From positions 6,540,821-6,604,820 of the forward strand of contig JAQFVV010006203.1 in assembly GCA_028023455.1 (NCBI GenBank): a stretch of DNA of 64,000 nucleotides. Reading direction: 5' to 3'. The translations under genes were made by a program, and so were the position numbers. The notes below the pieces were generated by a model that searched no databases, was not told the origin of the DNA, and saw only the letters and a list, made by a program, of their open reading frames with translations. This DNA is from Epiperipatus broadwayi. Taxonomy: Eukaryota; Onychophora; Udeonychophora; Euonychophora; Peripatidae. Each line of letters begins with the position of its first letter. The stretch's first letter is position 1. Positions 33,035-45,100 of this stretch are shown piece by piece.

Positions 33035-36000
33035 ATCTTACAACAATAATTGTCATCATCATCAACCATTATCAATCCTCTGCAGGATGAAGGTCTCTCC
33101 AAATTCAAACCATCTCCGATCTTAGCTTCTCCACACCACCGCTGCACACTTTATTTCATCCATCCATCTCATATGTAGTCTCTTCCTGAGTCTTTTATAA
33201 TCTCTTGGAATCCAGTTTAAGATTTCAATTGTCCATCTATTATCATCTCTTCTAGCAATATGTCCAGCCCAACTCCACTTCAGTCTTTTAATTTTTTCAA
33301 TGAGAACAATAACACCTGTTTGTTCTCTTACCCATATAGTGCATTTTCGATCTCTTCTTGTTACTCCTACCATGCATTTCTCCATACTTCTTTGAGTAGT
33401 CTGAAGTCTCTGTATTGCTTTTCTATTAAGTGTCCAAGTCTCAAAACCATAAGTAAGAACTGGTAAAACATATTTATTAAAAATCTTTCTTTTCAAACAC
33501 ATAGACATATTTCCTTTTAGTAACTTGTTATTTTTACCAAAAGCACTCTAACCAAGTTTAATTCTATGATTAATTTCACCCATTATGTTTCCATCTGTAT
33601 TAATAATCTGACCAAGATATTTGTAGCTGTTAACTTCTTCTACCTCATCATAATCAATCTTTATTTTCATATTTTGAGAAAATCCACTGAACATTACTTT
33701 AGTCTTTTTAACATTTATCTTTAGTCCTACTTTCATCTGATAACTCCTGCAACATTTCCTGCAGCTCTAAAGCATTATTTGCAAAACAATTACATCATCT
33801 GCGAAATCTAAATGATTTAAATAATCTCCATTTACTTTCACTCCTTTAGATTCCCATTTTAATCCATAAAATATTCCTTGCAGCACTGCTGTAAAAAGCT
33901 TTGGAGATATGGAGTCACCCCATCTTACACCCTTTTCAATGTTGACTTTCCTAGTATCATTATATAATCTAATTGTTGCTGTTGTATTTTTATAAATATT
34001 CTTTAAAATATGACACTATCCTGGATCTATACCATGCTATAATCACAGAAGAAATGTTTATAGAATCAAATGCCTTTTCATAGTCTACAAATCCTAAGCA
34101 CAATGGCAACTCATATTCATTTGTCCTTTCTATAACTTCTCCCAATACCTGGATATGATCTACTGTAATAAAACCACTTTTAAATACAGCTTGTTCTCTT
34201 GGTTGGTGGAAATCCAATGTTCTATGTAGATGAGTTGCAATTATATTGGTAAAAAAATTGTATAAAATTGATAAAAGGCTGAAAGGTCTGTGATTTCTTA
34301 TATCTTCTTTATCACCTTTTTTAAATATTAATATTGCATTCTTCCAATCATCTGGTATATCTTTATCATTTAGATATTTGCTATATAACTTTGCTAAAAA
34401 AAATTCTATTTATTCACCTGCTTCTTTTAATATATCAATTATAATTCCATCATTACCTGGAGCCTTTCCTTTCTTCATAAATTTAATTGCATGTCTTACT
34501 TCATTTAAAATTCTGGGCAATTCAGAAGATATAATAGATATAGGAGATACTTGTTCTTTATTACTATATGATTCTTGATAGAAGTTTTCTACCTATTTCA
34601 TGATGTCATCTCTCTTTTTAGTAATAGTTCCATCTTTTTTCCTTATTGCAGATATAAATTTCCTACCAATACCAAAATGTTGTTTTACACTCTTGACACT
34701 TTTATTCTCTTCTACAACTTTCCTTGCTAGTTCACAGTTATACTTTGTTATATCATTTTCAACTCTTTTCCACACCATTTTACAGAATTCGAGGTATTCA
34801 ATCCTATTAAATGCATCATTTTTGTATATCTTCATATTCCTTCTTTTCTTCATAAATTCTCTAATCTCAGTAGAAATTTTATTGGTCAATTGCTGCTTTT
34901 TTCTAAAAGCTATCTTTGTTGCAGTTTTTAAAAGTGCATCAGTTATTTTTTTATTAATTTCATTCAAATATGAATCATGTTCAAAATCTAAAACTTAAAA
35001 TCGATTTGTAAGTTCTAATTTAAATTCATTAGTGTTTCTGAAGATTAGGAATATCAACTATAAATATTGTTTTTCTTAATAATTTTTGTCTCTCTAGTTT
35101 TGCATTAACACGTATCTTACATCTTACTAATCGATGACCACTTCCTGTGTTAAATTTATTAAGAATATTACAATCTTGAAATAAGTATTTTCTGTTAGTC
35201 AAAATATAATCCAATTCTGCCATACCTTCATTTGGATGCTTCCATATCCATTTCCTTTTAACATTTTTCTCAAAAAAAGAATTTATAATATAAAGTTTTT
35301 CTTTTTCTGCAACCTCCACAAGTCTATGACCTCTCTCATTTCTATTACCATAAACAAAATTACCTACTAGCACTTTCATTTGTTTACCAATTCTAGCATT
35401 AGTCTCCCATAACAATTTAAAAATGTTGTTTACTCTGATCAAAAGTCTTTTGTACATCCATATAAAAATCTTCTACTGCTTCATCACTATAAGAACTTGT
35501 TGGAGCATAAACCTGAATCATCTGCATTTGGTATCTGCTATTAAGTTGTATAACTAATCTTGCCATTCTGTCTGATGCACCATCAATTTCCACAATGTTG
35601 TTCTTCCACTTTTTATTTATAATGAATCTTACTCCTCTTGTATTTCCAATATTTGTACCCTTATAGTAGAGTACATGTCCACTTTTTAAATCAATTGTCT
35701 CTTCACCTTTTCTTCTAACTTCACAAAGTCCAATAATGTCCCATTTAATATGACAATTATTCTTCTAATTCTTGCAATCTTCCTTCCTTGAAAGTGATCT
35801 GCAGTTCTAAGTACCTAAATAAAAAGTCGTCACCAAATGGCAGTCTGGGTCCACAATCAGGGGATTCTTAGCACTCTCTGCCTTCAGCAACCAACCGCTG
35901 CATTGGTTGGTGACTTTACAACCTCCTGGGAATAAGGGCCATGATTTATTTTGGTCTGTCATGATTGTATACATCTATTGGAAAAATATTTATCATTTAC

Positions 36001-36310
36001 ACATACATTCGTTCTGCCTTATCAGGCATCTGAGAAGAAAGACCATAGTGTTTCTTGATCTTAAACTCAGAGGTAAAAAGCAGATAAACTCACCACACTG
36101 GCTAAGATGTGTTGGTGAGCAGCCCATCCATGTTTGTATACTATATGAATAATCACATAATAATAACATCTGCAATGACAAGAACGTATGGAGTGGACAT
36201 TAGGAAATTTGCCTTGCTCGGTTCCTTTAAGGCCTTCAAGAGGAATCAAAGGGTCTTCTTTCAGTTAATAGCAAATTCCTTCTGCAGCCATTATAAATGT
36301 ATGAACATAT
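33035..36310 (-). mobile_element. Near full-length RTE-like LINE
   Basis: A minus-strand LINE about 3.2 kb long, the usual size for RTE elements. From its 5' side (right) it has a possible 5' UTR (about 35830-36310), an apurinic-type endonuclease, a linker, a reverse transcriptase and a short 3' UTR ending with a simple GATGATGATGACAATT-like tail near 33045-33065, typical of RTE. Related pieces lie at 24240-26940, 26376-26610, 40715-40890 and 51060-51310. This is the best preserved LINE here. The 5' boundary is a guess. Confidence 0.75.
33122..35825 (-). pseudogene. RTE-like endonuclease/reverse transcriptase, frameshifted
   Basis: Minus-strand segments in order: endonuclease with WDIIGLCEVRRKGEE near 35700-35745, MQVYAPTSS-like MIQVYAPTSSYSDEAVEDFY near 35465-35530, AELDYILTNRK near 35190-35225 and GSGHRLVR near 35125-35150 (the usual SDHR is SGHR); linker 34593-34967; RT with PREQAVFKSGFITVDHIQ near 34150-34205, CLGFVDYEKAFDSI near 34060-34105, HLDFADDVIVL near 33783-33816 with the catalytic Asp pair intact, SYKYLGQIINTDGN near 33595-33640; and a C-terminal segment 33122-33508 (YGFETWTLNRKAIQRLQ, WSWAGHIARRDDNRW). 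At least four frameshifts or stops break it. Similar proteins are often labelled endonuclease-reverse transcriptase in arthropods. Confidence 0.82.
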
Positions 36311-38099
36311 ATGTCGTATATATACATTATTTAAGTTTTATAACTACAATTTCATATACATATGTGCACACACATTCTACAGATATGCATCTGCACAAAT
36401 CTCTCACATCTGTAGGTTAACTTAATAAATATATTCATGGAAGTATTTATTATTTTGGCATGAATTTAGAGAACTTTTTCCAAATTATTTAACTTATTAA
36501 TTACTTTTAATTTGTAATATTAAACAAATATTAAACCAGGCATCATTAAATGTTATAAATTATATTATTTAAAGTCTGTTATTTGATAGTTTTACCTTAT
36601 CGTATTTACTATTTCATGGAAGCTCTTATAACATTATTTTAAACATGATTTATTAAATTATAGCCTGATCCATTTTTCTTTTATCTAATTATTATTTCTC
36701 TTTTTTTGTTTTTCCTTTAATTTAAAGTGACTTATACATATTTTTATTATGAATTAACCATTTCAGTATACATACCTTAGCTATCAAATGAGCATTGATT
36801 AATGCTAATTAATTACAATAAAAGCACAATGCATATAAAATATATGTTTACATTGTAATTTTATCTATATTTTAAATTATATGACTAGTGTGAACAAGTA
36901 TTTTTTTTTTTTTAAAAAAACCTATATTTTAATGTTTAGAACTACTTCTTAAATGGTATTCAAAAGTCACTGATTTATACAGATGTGGACAAATATAAAC
37001 CATAAGTCATTAAGTTAATAATGACTGTTACATTTATGGATATAATATCAAAGGATTAATGAATCCATCTAGCTTGGAATCTCTAGATTCCAATACAATA
37101 TTGGATAAGTAATGCTTTTTTTTAAAAAAAAAAACAACAACATCATTCTGTATTGTATAAAATCCAAATATCTGGCTATTTAATTACAGAGACAAATCAC
37201 TAGTAACTATAGAGTTATTCCAACAATGATTATAGACTTGAAAGTGATTAATTTTTGAATCCAATATGGATAAGAGTATTTATCTTAAGTTTTGTGACAA
37301 GTATATAAAAATGCTAGAGAAACCATCTAAAAAAGTAAAAAGAAATGAATAAAAATACACTTATTCTCCAAAAGTCTCTGTTCTCCATGTTTCAAAAGCA
37401 AAACTACAGATTATCTGGATTTCATCATTACTTTTGTATAAATACCCATAATTAATATATTTTTTTAATTTTGTATTAGCTTTGTAACTAATTAACTTTT
37501 GATATTAAGTAGTTTGTTTTAAAAAATATCTTTTAATTTGATCTCAATATATAATATATATAAGTATAAATCAATAGCACTTAGACATTTTCATTACATA
37601 ATCTATTTATCTTTTATAATCAACTAATTTAGTCTCATATTTTAACATTCCATAAACATTTTCATAAGCACACTGAAACAATGTTTTGTACATAATTTTA
37701 TGCATTTAAGTGGATGACTTGCAGGACTTGAAAATTAATTAATATGAAATTTTATTGTTACATTGAAACATTTATTTGAAGTTTATAAACAGTAGTAGTT
37801 CGATTATGTTCTAAAAGACAATTCTATGAGAACTTTGTAAAAAAAAAAAAAAAAAAAAGATTCTACAATAAACCAATAATAATGGTAATGGATTTGTTAT
37901 AGATTAAAAATATCTTGATAATTTAAAAACATGTTTTTAAAGATAATATTAAAATACCTCGTGTAAAAGCTAAGATATTTATTCTCAAAAAAGAAAAAAA
38001 ATCTATGCAAAGATTAACAATACAATTTTTATTCGTGCCTATATATCTTTTACCCCTTTTAATAAAAATAGACAAAAAATTAAGTACCAAATATATCTT
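36311..38099. other. AT-rich stretch without recognised features
   Basis: No gene or known repeat. A 20-base A run is at 37839-37858. This is the likely far-upstream region of the gene whose first exon starts at 38232. Confidence 0.45.
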
Positions 38100-38231
38100 A
38101 AAAAAATTTATAAATCGTAACCCTTATAAATAGTAATCTATATACAGTATTTCCAATTATGATTAAAAGAATCGCTACTAAGAAAGCAGATACGAACGGC
38201 GGCGCCTCGAACGCAGCTTAATGTATTCAAA
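38100..38231 (+). promoter_or_regulatory. Probable promoter / 5' UTR with CpG-rich patch
   Basis: In a window almost free of CpG, 38190-38218 holds GAACGGCGGCGCCTCGAACG, with five or more CpG sites in about 30 bp, just before a good coding exon. Local retention of CpG upstream of a start codon suggests an unmethylated promoter or 5' UTR. No TATA box placement is convincing. An upstream ATG at 38221 opens a 12-codon frame that overlaps the main start out of frame. Confidence 0.5.
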
Positions 38232-38390
38232 ATGGCAGAATGTCCTCAAAAGGACTTAGATAATAAAAATTCCGATAGAAATAATTTTAAAATTTCACGT
38301 TTATTGCCGGAAGCATTACGTAAAGTAGATGTGAGCGAAAAATGGGAGATTGCCGATGATGATGTGCCTAAATTATTATCTTCCGAACAG
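38232..38390 (+). CDS. First coding exon of an unidentified host gene
   Basis: From ATG at 38232 (context AAAATGG, favourable) the frame runs 53 codons to CAG followed by GTATTT, a splice donor in phase 0. The peptide begins MAECPQKDLDNKNSDRNNFK and ends KWEIADDDVPKLLSSEQ. It is acidic and polar, with no signal peptide or membrane segment. Codon use is balanced and includes CpG codons (CGT, CGG-free, GCG, CCG, ACG), unlike the surrounding chance frames. I do not recognise the family. No following exon can be identified with confidence in the remaining 25 kb, so the first intron may extend far or past the window. This is the only host-gene piece I support. Confidence 0.6.
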
Positions 38391-40714
38391 GTATTTTATT
38401 CTTTTTAAAAAATCTATTAATGTAGGCCAGTGTAAGTCTAAGCAGAATTTTGTTCATGTATTGAGGTTGATTTCAACGTTACTTGTCACCATATTGGCCT
38501 ACCCCGCCTTTTGTCATTTAATTGGTAGCTATTTATGAGATCCACTGGTGTCGTTTGTGTCCACTTATAAGCCAGTTATTATAATGTTATGAAAATACAA
38601 AATGTCATGTGCACATTGCCGTAATAAAGAGTATTTTACGTTTAGCCGCAAATATTTTGCAGATCAAAGGCTTCTAAATAACGTATTTTTTAGTTTGCTA
38701 TTTTAAGAAACTTGTCACCCTATTTAATGATGCTTAACAAATGGTTACCGGATTTAAATGTTTTGCAATGTTAACCAAGTATTTGCCTATATAATATTTT
38801 TAATCTCATTCTAACATTCTGTTGCTTATGAATTAAGTCGTGTTTGAATGATTAAATTTCTTGTACCCATATTAAGAATCATAATATTAATATTAAAGTG
38901 TTGTCTTATGAAAATCATCGTTTAACAACTTGTTGTAATTAATATGTATTAATTATTCATTTGCATAGTCATTACAAAGACTAACAATTTGCTGAGCAGT
39001 GGTGAGAATTTTTAGTTCGCTATTTAATATAGTCAAGAACTCGTTCACTTAAAGGCTGAGAAGTTAACGATTACTTCAGTTAGAACACGTGACTTAACAT
39101 TACCTAATGTAGAAATTTAATTGCGATAGGTTTTTTTTTTTTTTTTTGCAGATTCATAATTTTAATATTTGTAGATTATTATATTAAAATTGTAAACAAA
39201 TCTTTTTAAATGCAAAATTGATGTCGTCTTCCGTCTAATTGCGAAGTTATCTATTTACCTATGGTATGCCTTCGCCGTAGAATATTCCATTTTGTCATTG
39301 TCGTAAGATGATAATAGTTGGTTTCAAATTGAATAGCTTTTTTTTTTTAAAAAAAAGTATTTATTACGGATGACCATATCATTTTGTTGATGCTTGAATT
39401 TTTTAATTAAATATGAGTAAAACATTAAACAATATATGTATAGTTAAATCATTGTTTTTTTTTTTTGCTTAATTCAAATTAATATTTATCTTTTATTGAA
39501 TAACTTGAAAATTTAATATCTTTCTTATGTATATTTATATGTACTTTATCCTAACATCAAACGTAAGTAGCACATTTACTATGTACAATTTTGTAACTAT
39601 CTTGTTCCTGGCTTTTTTTATGACAGGATATTAGACAACTCTTTCAAATCTTTGCATGTAAAATTTAGGTCTTTTGTTTGAACAGTTTTGACTACAATTG
39701 TAAATCTACAGAACTGTAAAAATAAAATTATGCTACTTTTTATTTTATCTGAATTAGAAAACTATTCAGTTTATATAATTACAATCATGATCTACCTTCT
39801 TATATTCTACTATCATGTATTTTTTTATATATTTACATAGTTATTTACCTGAGTGAAACGTAAAACTATCCCAGAAATTTAGCATTAATATTAAACTACA
39901 GCCCAATTTATTTATCTCATCCATTGAAGATTAATCCAAAATAATTTTGGAAAGTCGACTAATTCTACTTGAGGTTATGATGCAGCACTAGTAGTAATGG
40001 CTTTCTTATCAATAGCATATTCTCTTACAGGATATTGTATTCCTATTTGAAGAAAAGAGCTCACATTAGATTTGTGGATGCAGAGCTATATATTACCATG
40101 AAAAATACTATTATCCTCAAATATCCTTCACCTGATATCGGAAGTCATTTTGCTTCACAGAAAATGTATAAAATGCTATTAACTAATCCAAGATATAGTT
40201 TTATCACCTAAAACATATCTCAAATCAAGATTCTCTTTTTGGATGCTTAATCAAGATTCTCATCAAACAATCAAAAAGTTATGTGAAGCCCTAAACTTAT
40301 TTTTTCCCCCCAAATCCAGCAGTAAAAACATCTGAATTTGATTATTCTTGAGTCTTATTAACAGATTCTGTATTCATAGTTGCTGCATTCATCCGTTATA
40401 AAAATAAAATTTAATAGCCCCTGACTTAATAAGGTGTGACCAAATCCAAACCTTGGAACACAATAAATTATTGTCATATCTACAAATATAGAGGCAAAAT
40501 TGAAGCCATTTATTAACCCATTTCCTTATATGAATCTTTGTAGATCCCTTTATAATATTTGTTATTAATTTGCTGTCTAAACAAACAAAAAACAAAAACA
40601 TACCAAATAATTTGAAATAATAATTTTTCCAGTATGATCATATATATAATTTTTACTTGCAAAATAAACTCAATAACTACAATCATTTTTTATGATAAAC
40701 TTTTCATTTATAAT
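38391..40714 (+). other. Presumed first intron, 5' part
   Basis: Begins with the GTATTT donor. The first kilobase keeps more CpG than the window average, as near a promoter; after that it is AT-rich with T runs (39129, 39342, 39455). No exon or repeat family recognised. Confidence 0.4.
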
Positions 40715-40890
40715 CATCATTTTTAACCATTTCTGATTCACTGCAGACTGGTCCACAGTTTCTCCACATCATTTCAGCAAACTTCCTTATCTATTCATCT
40801 TATGTACAATCCTTTTGTAAATCTTTTGCAATCTCTTAGGATACAATTTAAGATTGTGCTATTCATCTGTCTATCAATATGATCAGCCTA
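40715..40890 (-). mobile_element. RTE-like 3' fragment
   Basis: Matches the 3' part of the element at 33045-33265 in the same orientation: AATCATCATTTTTAACCATT corresponds to the 3' terminus, and CTTTTGCAATCTCTTAGGAT to the segment near 33195-33210. It is a 5'-truncated copy about 175 bp long. Confidence 0.6.
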
Positions 40891-43572
40891 TAATATATAT
40901 GAATAAAGTGTAAAAAGAGTGGAATGTGGTTATTATATTTTATATATATGAATAATATAGAGCAATATTAAGCTATAGTGTTGTATTTGCCAAAAGATTT
41001 CTTATGGTCTTAAAATTATTTTCAAGATATGCAAATGTTTGATATATGCATACAGGGATGCTGCAGTAAATTGGATAATGAATTAATGAATAACAAGGAT
41101 CAAATTCCTACAGATATAGTATTGATGGATTTAATTAGGATATTATGATAATCATTTTTATATACTAACATATACTTTGATATTGATATATCTGTATTTC
41201 TTTAAATAGGTTTATTTATTTGTAAAAGTTAAATATATATATTATAAAAAAATTATAAAAAACAAAAGATTTGCTTAAATTAGATATTTGTAACACAAAA
41301 ATATTTATTTTCCAGCTTTTTAATTAAATTTAACTAATTTAAAAGACTAGTAAAATCCATTTTTAGTAATAAAGAAAAATTGATATTCTTGTAATAACTG
41401 ATAAAGCTTTTATAAGCAATAATTTATTTGGGATATCAAATGACCTTATCAAAGTGATTAAGCAAAATTTTTTGATAAAACTTTCTCATGATATTTCGAA
41501 TATTCACTGTTTTTATATTATTTTTATGGGTATTAATCTAACAGTACTTTTTTTTTTCATGTTTCAAATTTCATAATGCATTATTTTTTTTACTATGTTA
41601 ATGATTTAGCGACCCTTTTCCAAATTCAATTTATCTCAAAAACAAAACTTTCTACTTACATTGTCAAATTATACCACTTATTATGAGCTTTTGTTTGATG
41701 CTGTGGAATATTGCAAGTTTTTAAAGTAAGCTTAATAATAAAAAATGAAATTTAATGCAAATTTGTTGAATTATAAATTTAATAACATTCTCAACTTCAA
41801 GTGTATTTTTAATGTTCTTGCAAAATTTGGCTCTAATTTTGCTTTTTAAAAGAATACCTCAAATCTAAAATTATATTTTTTGTTTTTTAGTAAATACTAC
41901 TCTAGATTATTATAATCTAGAATTACTCCAGAATTATAATTTAATTAAGCATTGACATTTTTATCTTCAAAAAATTTTGGAATTTCTAATACTATAAATT
42001 TATAAAAGGCATTATTAGAATTTTATTATATGCTTGAGTTAAATTTATTAAAATTTTTAGAACACTTACATTTTTTATTTCTTTAGTCTTTATATTAAAA
42101 TAATGATATTGTAATTGTACTTACATATTTAGTGCAGTTTTTGTTGTACTTATATTTTGTTTTATTGTGCAGTGAAGCTATAATATCCATTAGAATTTGT
42201 TCCGAGCCCCATTGCATACATTGTACATCACTTTTAATAACTCACATTTTGCTGATAAGCTTTGATTCCAATACAATAGGAATTGCAAGTGCACAGTATT
42301 TTTCATATGCGCATACATATATATATATAAACATATATATATAAAGACTTGTTTGTGTGTAATATGCTTGTAAAATTAAGATTATAGTATAAGGGAAATT
42401 ATTAGTAATGTAATTATTAATAAAGAATTAGGAGCATGTTTACATATCTGTTTACATGTATGTTCATTCATATTCTGTGAAAAAATAAAAATAATAATAA
42501 CTTACTGTACCATATTATTATTAAATAAAAACAATAGACTTGTATTGCATTTAAACACGTTCTGGACAATATTCTTTTTCTTTAATATATAGTTTTTTCT
42601 CTATAGAAATGGTATAGCAGTTTTGTTATCACCTGACTACATCCTTTCCAATTGTTTTGAAGTTTTTAATTTTGTAACGACTTTGAAATTTATACAGTTA
42701 CCCCTATTCAACATTACACATTTTAAATTTTCAGTTAAACTCTTCAAACTTGATGCTTTCTAAAATAATTTTAAAACATTTATAGTTTCTGCCACTATTA
42801 AATGCCAGTTTTTATTTTATTGCTTCTATGAAAAATATGATTTTTTTAAAATTTCCTAAAACTTATAGCTTTTTGCTAAGAAAATATTTTAATATTTTGA
42901 GATTGCAAAAGGAATAAAATTGATTAATTTTATAAATTTTAATGTTTCTATTTTTTTAGTTTATTTACATTTTTTTTTTTGTTTACCTTTTTTTGGGATA
43001 GGATATAATTGAAATAGTGTATATTCCTAGAGAGCATATCTTGGTTTCACTGAACTGCAAAAAAATAATTTTAATCATATATTTAGTAGTAAATAGTTAT
43101 GCTATAAATAATATGTTTTTATATTTGAATCCTAACCAAGAATTTAATTCAGTGTTTAATAGTTGTTATTTAGTTTAATAATATTATTAATGTTAAGAAA
43201 TTGAATTCACCTTAACTAATATAATTGAAAGCTTTTGTTTTTCAAAATCAATTATTTTAAAAATACTTTTATAGGGCTTAAAATATAATCATATCTTTAC
43301 TTTTCATAATTAATACATTGCTTAGGAAACTGCCTTTAAAACATAATAGTTATGGTTATTAAAAAAAAGCAAACAAGTTATCTGGGACAATGTAACATTT
43401 AAAAAATAAAATCAGTTTTGTTTTATAAGTTCTTTTATTAATATTTATTATAAAATTTCCTTTTAGAAATTGCTTGTCTTGTTACATATGGAATTTCATT
43501 TAAAGGGAAACTTAAATCATTATTAATACATGGCATTACCAACTTGTTGAATGCATAATTCTTGACCTACAT
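40891..43572. other. AT-rich stretch without recognised features
   Basis: No exon or known repeat. A TA-type microsatellite lies at about 42315-42345. Confidence 0.45.
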
Positions 43573-43680
43573 GATTAGTGCAAGGTAGAGTGATCAACTC
43601 AGAACTCAAGGTCCATGGATTGTAGCTCCAATTCAGTCAATTCTGGTGCTCAAATTTATTACAATATCCTGAAAAATAAA
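43573..43680 (+). repeat. SINE-2 copy
   Basis: TTAGTGCAAGGTAGAGTGAT (box A-like) is followed after about 25 bp by CCATGGATTGTAGCTCCAAT (box B-like) and TTCTGGTGCTC. The same arrangement occurs at 44196 and, inverted, at 31195. Confidence 0.5.
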
Positions 43681-44195
43681 AGAAACTTTGTGTTATTTAT
43701 ATTTTTTAATGCACCCTTCATATGATTCCATATTTTATATTAATAATTGGATATATATCACTAAAATTTTTTTTTAGAAAATTGTGTTCTTTTTTTTAAT
43801 TGTTAGAATTTAATATTTATAGGGATAATTTAAAATATGACATTAAAAATTTCAGGAAAAAAAACATTTTTTTTGGATTATTTATAAAATGAAAATGAAA
43901 TAAAAATAATTCAATAATTATGCCATTTAAAGATATGTATCATAATTTATATCATTTATGCATTTTTTTTTCTAATTTTACTTATGAGTAGCATGAATTT
44001 ACTAATTAAATAATATTTTGTTAAACAATAATGGATCAGTTTAAGATCTAATGAAATATATAGTTCTATAGCTATTAAATTTATTAAATATCAAATATCA
44101 ATATTGTTAAAGATAATATCCTCCACAGGGTCTCCTAAAAAGCTACATCTTTGCTTGGAATAAGTGATATTTATAGTTGAAAATTGCTGACTGAT
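43681..44195. other. No recognised feature
   Basis: AT-rich spacer between two SINE-2 copies. Confidence 0.4.
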
Positions 44196-44290
44196 CTGTG
44201 TAGTTTAGCATAGTGTTAGAGTGATGGATTTAAGCTAAAGATTCCTGAATTGATTTCCGGGTGATAAAAAAAAAAAATCTCACTTTAAAT
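44196..44290 (+). repeat. SINE-2 copy
   Basis: TTTAGCATAGTGTTAGAGTG (box A-like) is followed by GATTCCTGAATTGATTTCCG (box B-like) and an A-run at 44267-44277. A functional tRNA is excluded because the arms do not pair. Confidence 0.5.
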
Positions 44291-45020
44291 AATTGAACTG
44301 TCATTTCCAGTTTTAGTTGTAAAAATGCAACTTGTCTTATTGAATAGCATACTGTATTAATTAGGTTACAAAAGCAAGATGGCCCAAAAATAATTAATAA
44401 ATTTTATTATATGCAATTGATCGTTAAGTATGGATTTTATAATGTGTAAACTAAGTAACAGCAAGTTGATCAAACGCACTACATAAAATATTGTTATGAA
44501 TGATTGCTGTGACTATTTAATCACATCTTTCAAATAGTAAAATAGCGGAAATGAATTTCATCTCATATGGGCAAAGAAAATCTAGAGTAGACAACATTTT
44601 ATTAGAAACTTGATGAATCTTAGAACAAAAACTAGAAATTGAATAATTAAAATTTCCTAAATATGTTGAAACAGCAGTATTTTAGTTATTAATAAGCCAA
44701 AACAAAATTCCAGATAAAGAACTTGGTTCCTGTTGCAATTTTTTTAAAAATATGATCTTTAAAAAAATTATCCTATTGAATTTCTAATTTTCATCAAATT
44801 TCATATTTTTTTTATTATTTCTCCTTGAACTTTGTATCAAGTAACTTTAAACTATAAATAAAGTTTCGTTAAACTTTATCTTCAGTATATGGCTTAGAAT
44901 GGAAAATTAGATGTTTTTTTAAAAAAGTTTACTGCCATATTGCCATAATAACATTTACTGGTAATGTAATGTGGTAATCTTATTTTTTATGCAGCAAAAG
45001 GATCGTTATTCTTCTATACT
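44291..45020. other. AT-rich stretch without recognised features
   Basis: Nothing supported. Confidence 0.4.
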
Positions 45021-45100
45021 ATTAACTTTTTTTTTTTAAGTGTCATAGCATCGGCCAGGACGCGAATCCGCAACCCGGGCAACTGCCTGCATGACATTCA
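45021..45100 (-). repeat. Isolated GC-rich tRNA-like fragment
   Basis: A 55-bp GC-rich, CpG-containing island bounded by the inverted hexamers TGTCAT (45041) and ATGACA (about 45095). On the minus strand it has a box B-like GGATTCGCGTCC, a possible CCGGG/CCTGG arm, and after the end ATGACACTTAAAAAAAAAA, i.e. an A tail. This fits the 3' part of a tRNA-derived SINE on the minus strand that is not SINE-1 or SINE-2. A real tRNA gene is not supported because no anticodon arm or box A can be placed. Confidence 0.4.

Noticed and set aside
34600-34998. 132-codon plus-strand open frame
   Set aside because: It is the antisense of the RTE linker segment, with hydrophobic low-complexity residues; the minus strand carries the real signal.
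38350-38538. 62-codon frame overlapping the first exon
   Set aside because: It is in another frame and crosses the GT donor at 38391; the 38232 frame has better start context and composition.
45041-45096. Functional tRNA gene
   Set aside because: No cloverleaf, anticodon arm or box A can be drawn; only the 3' half looks tRNA-like.
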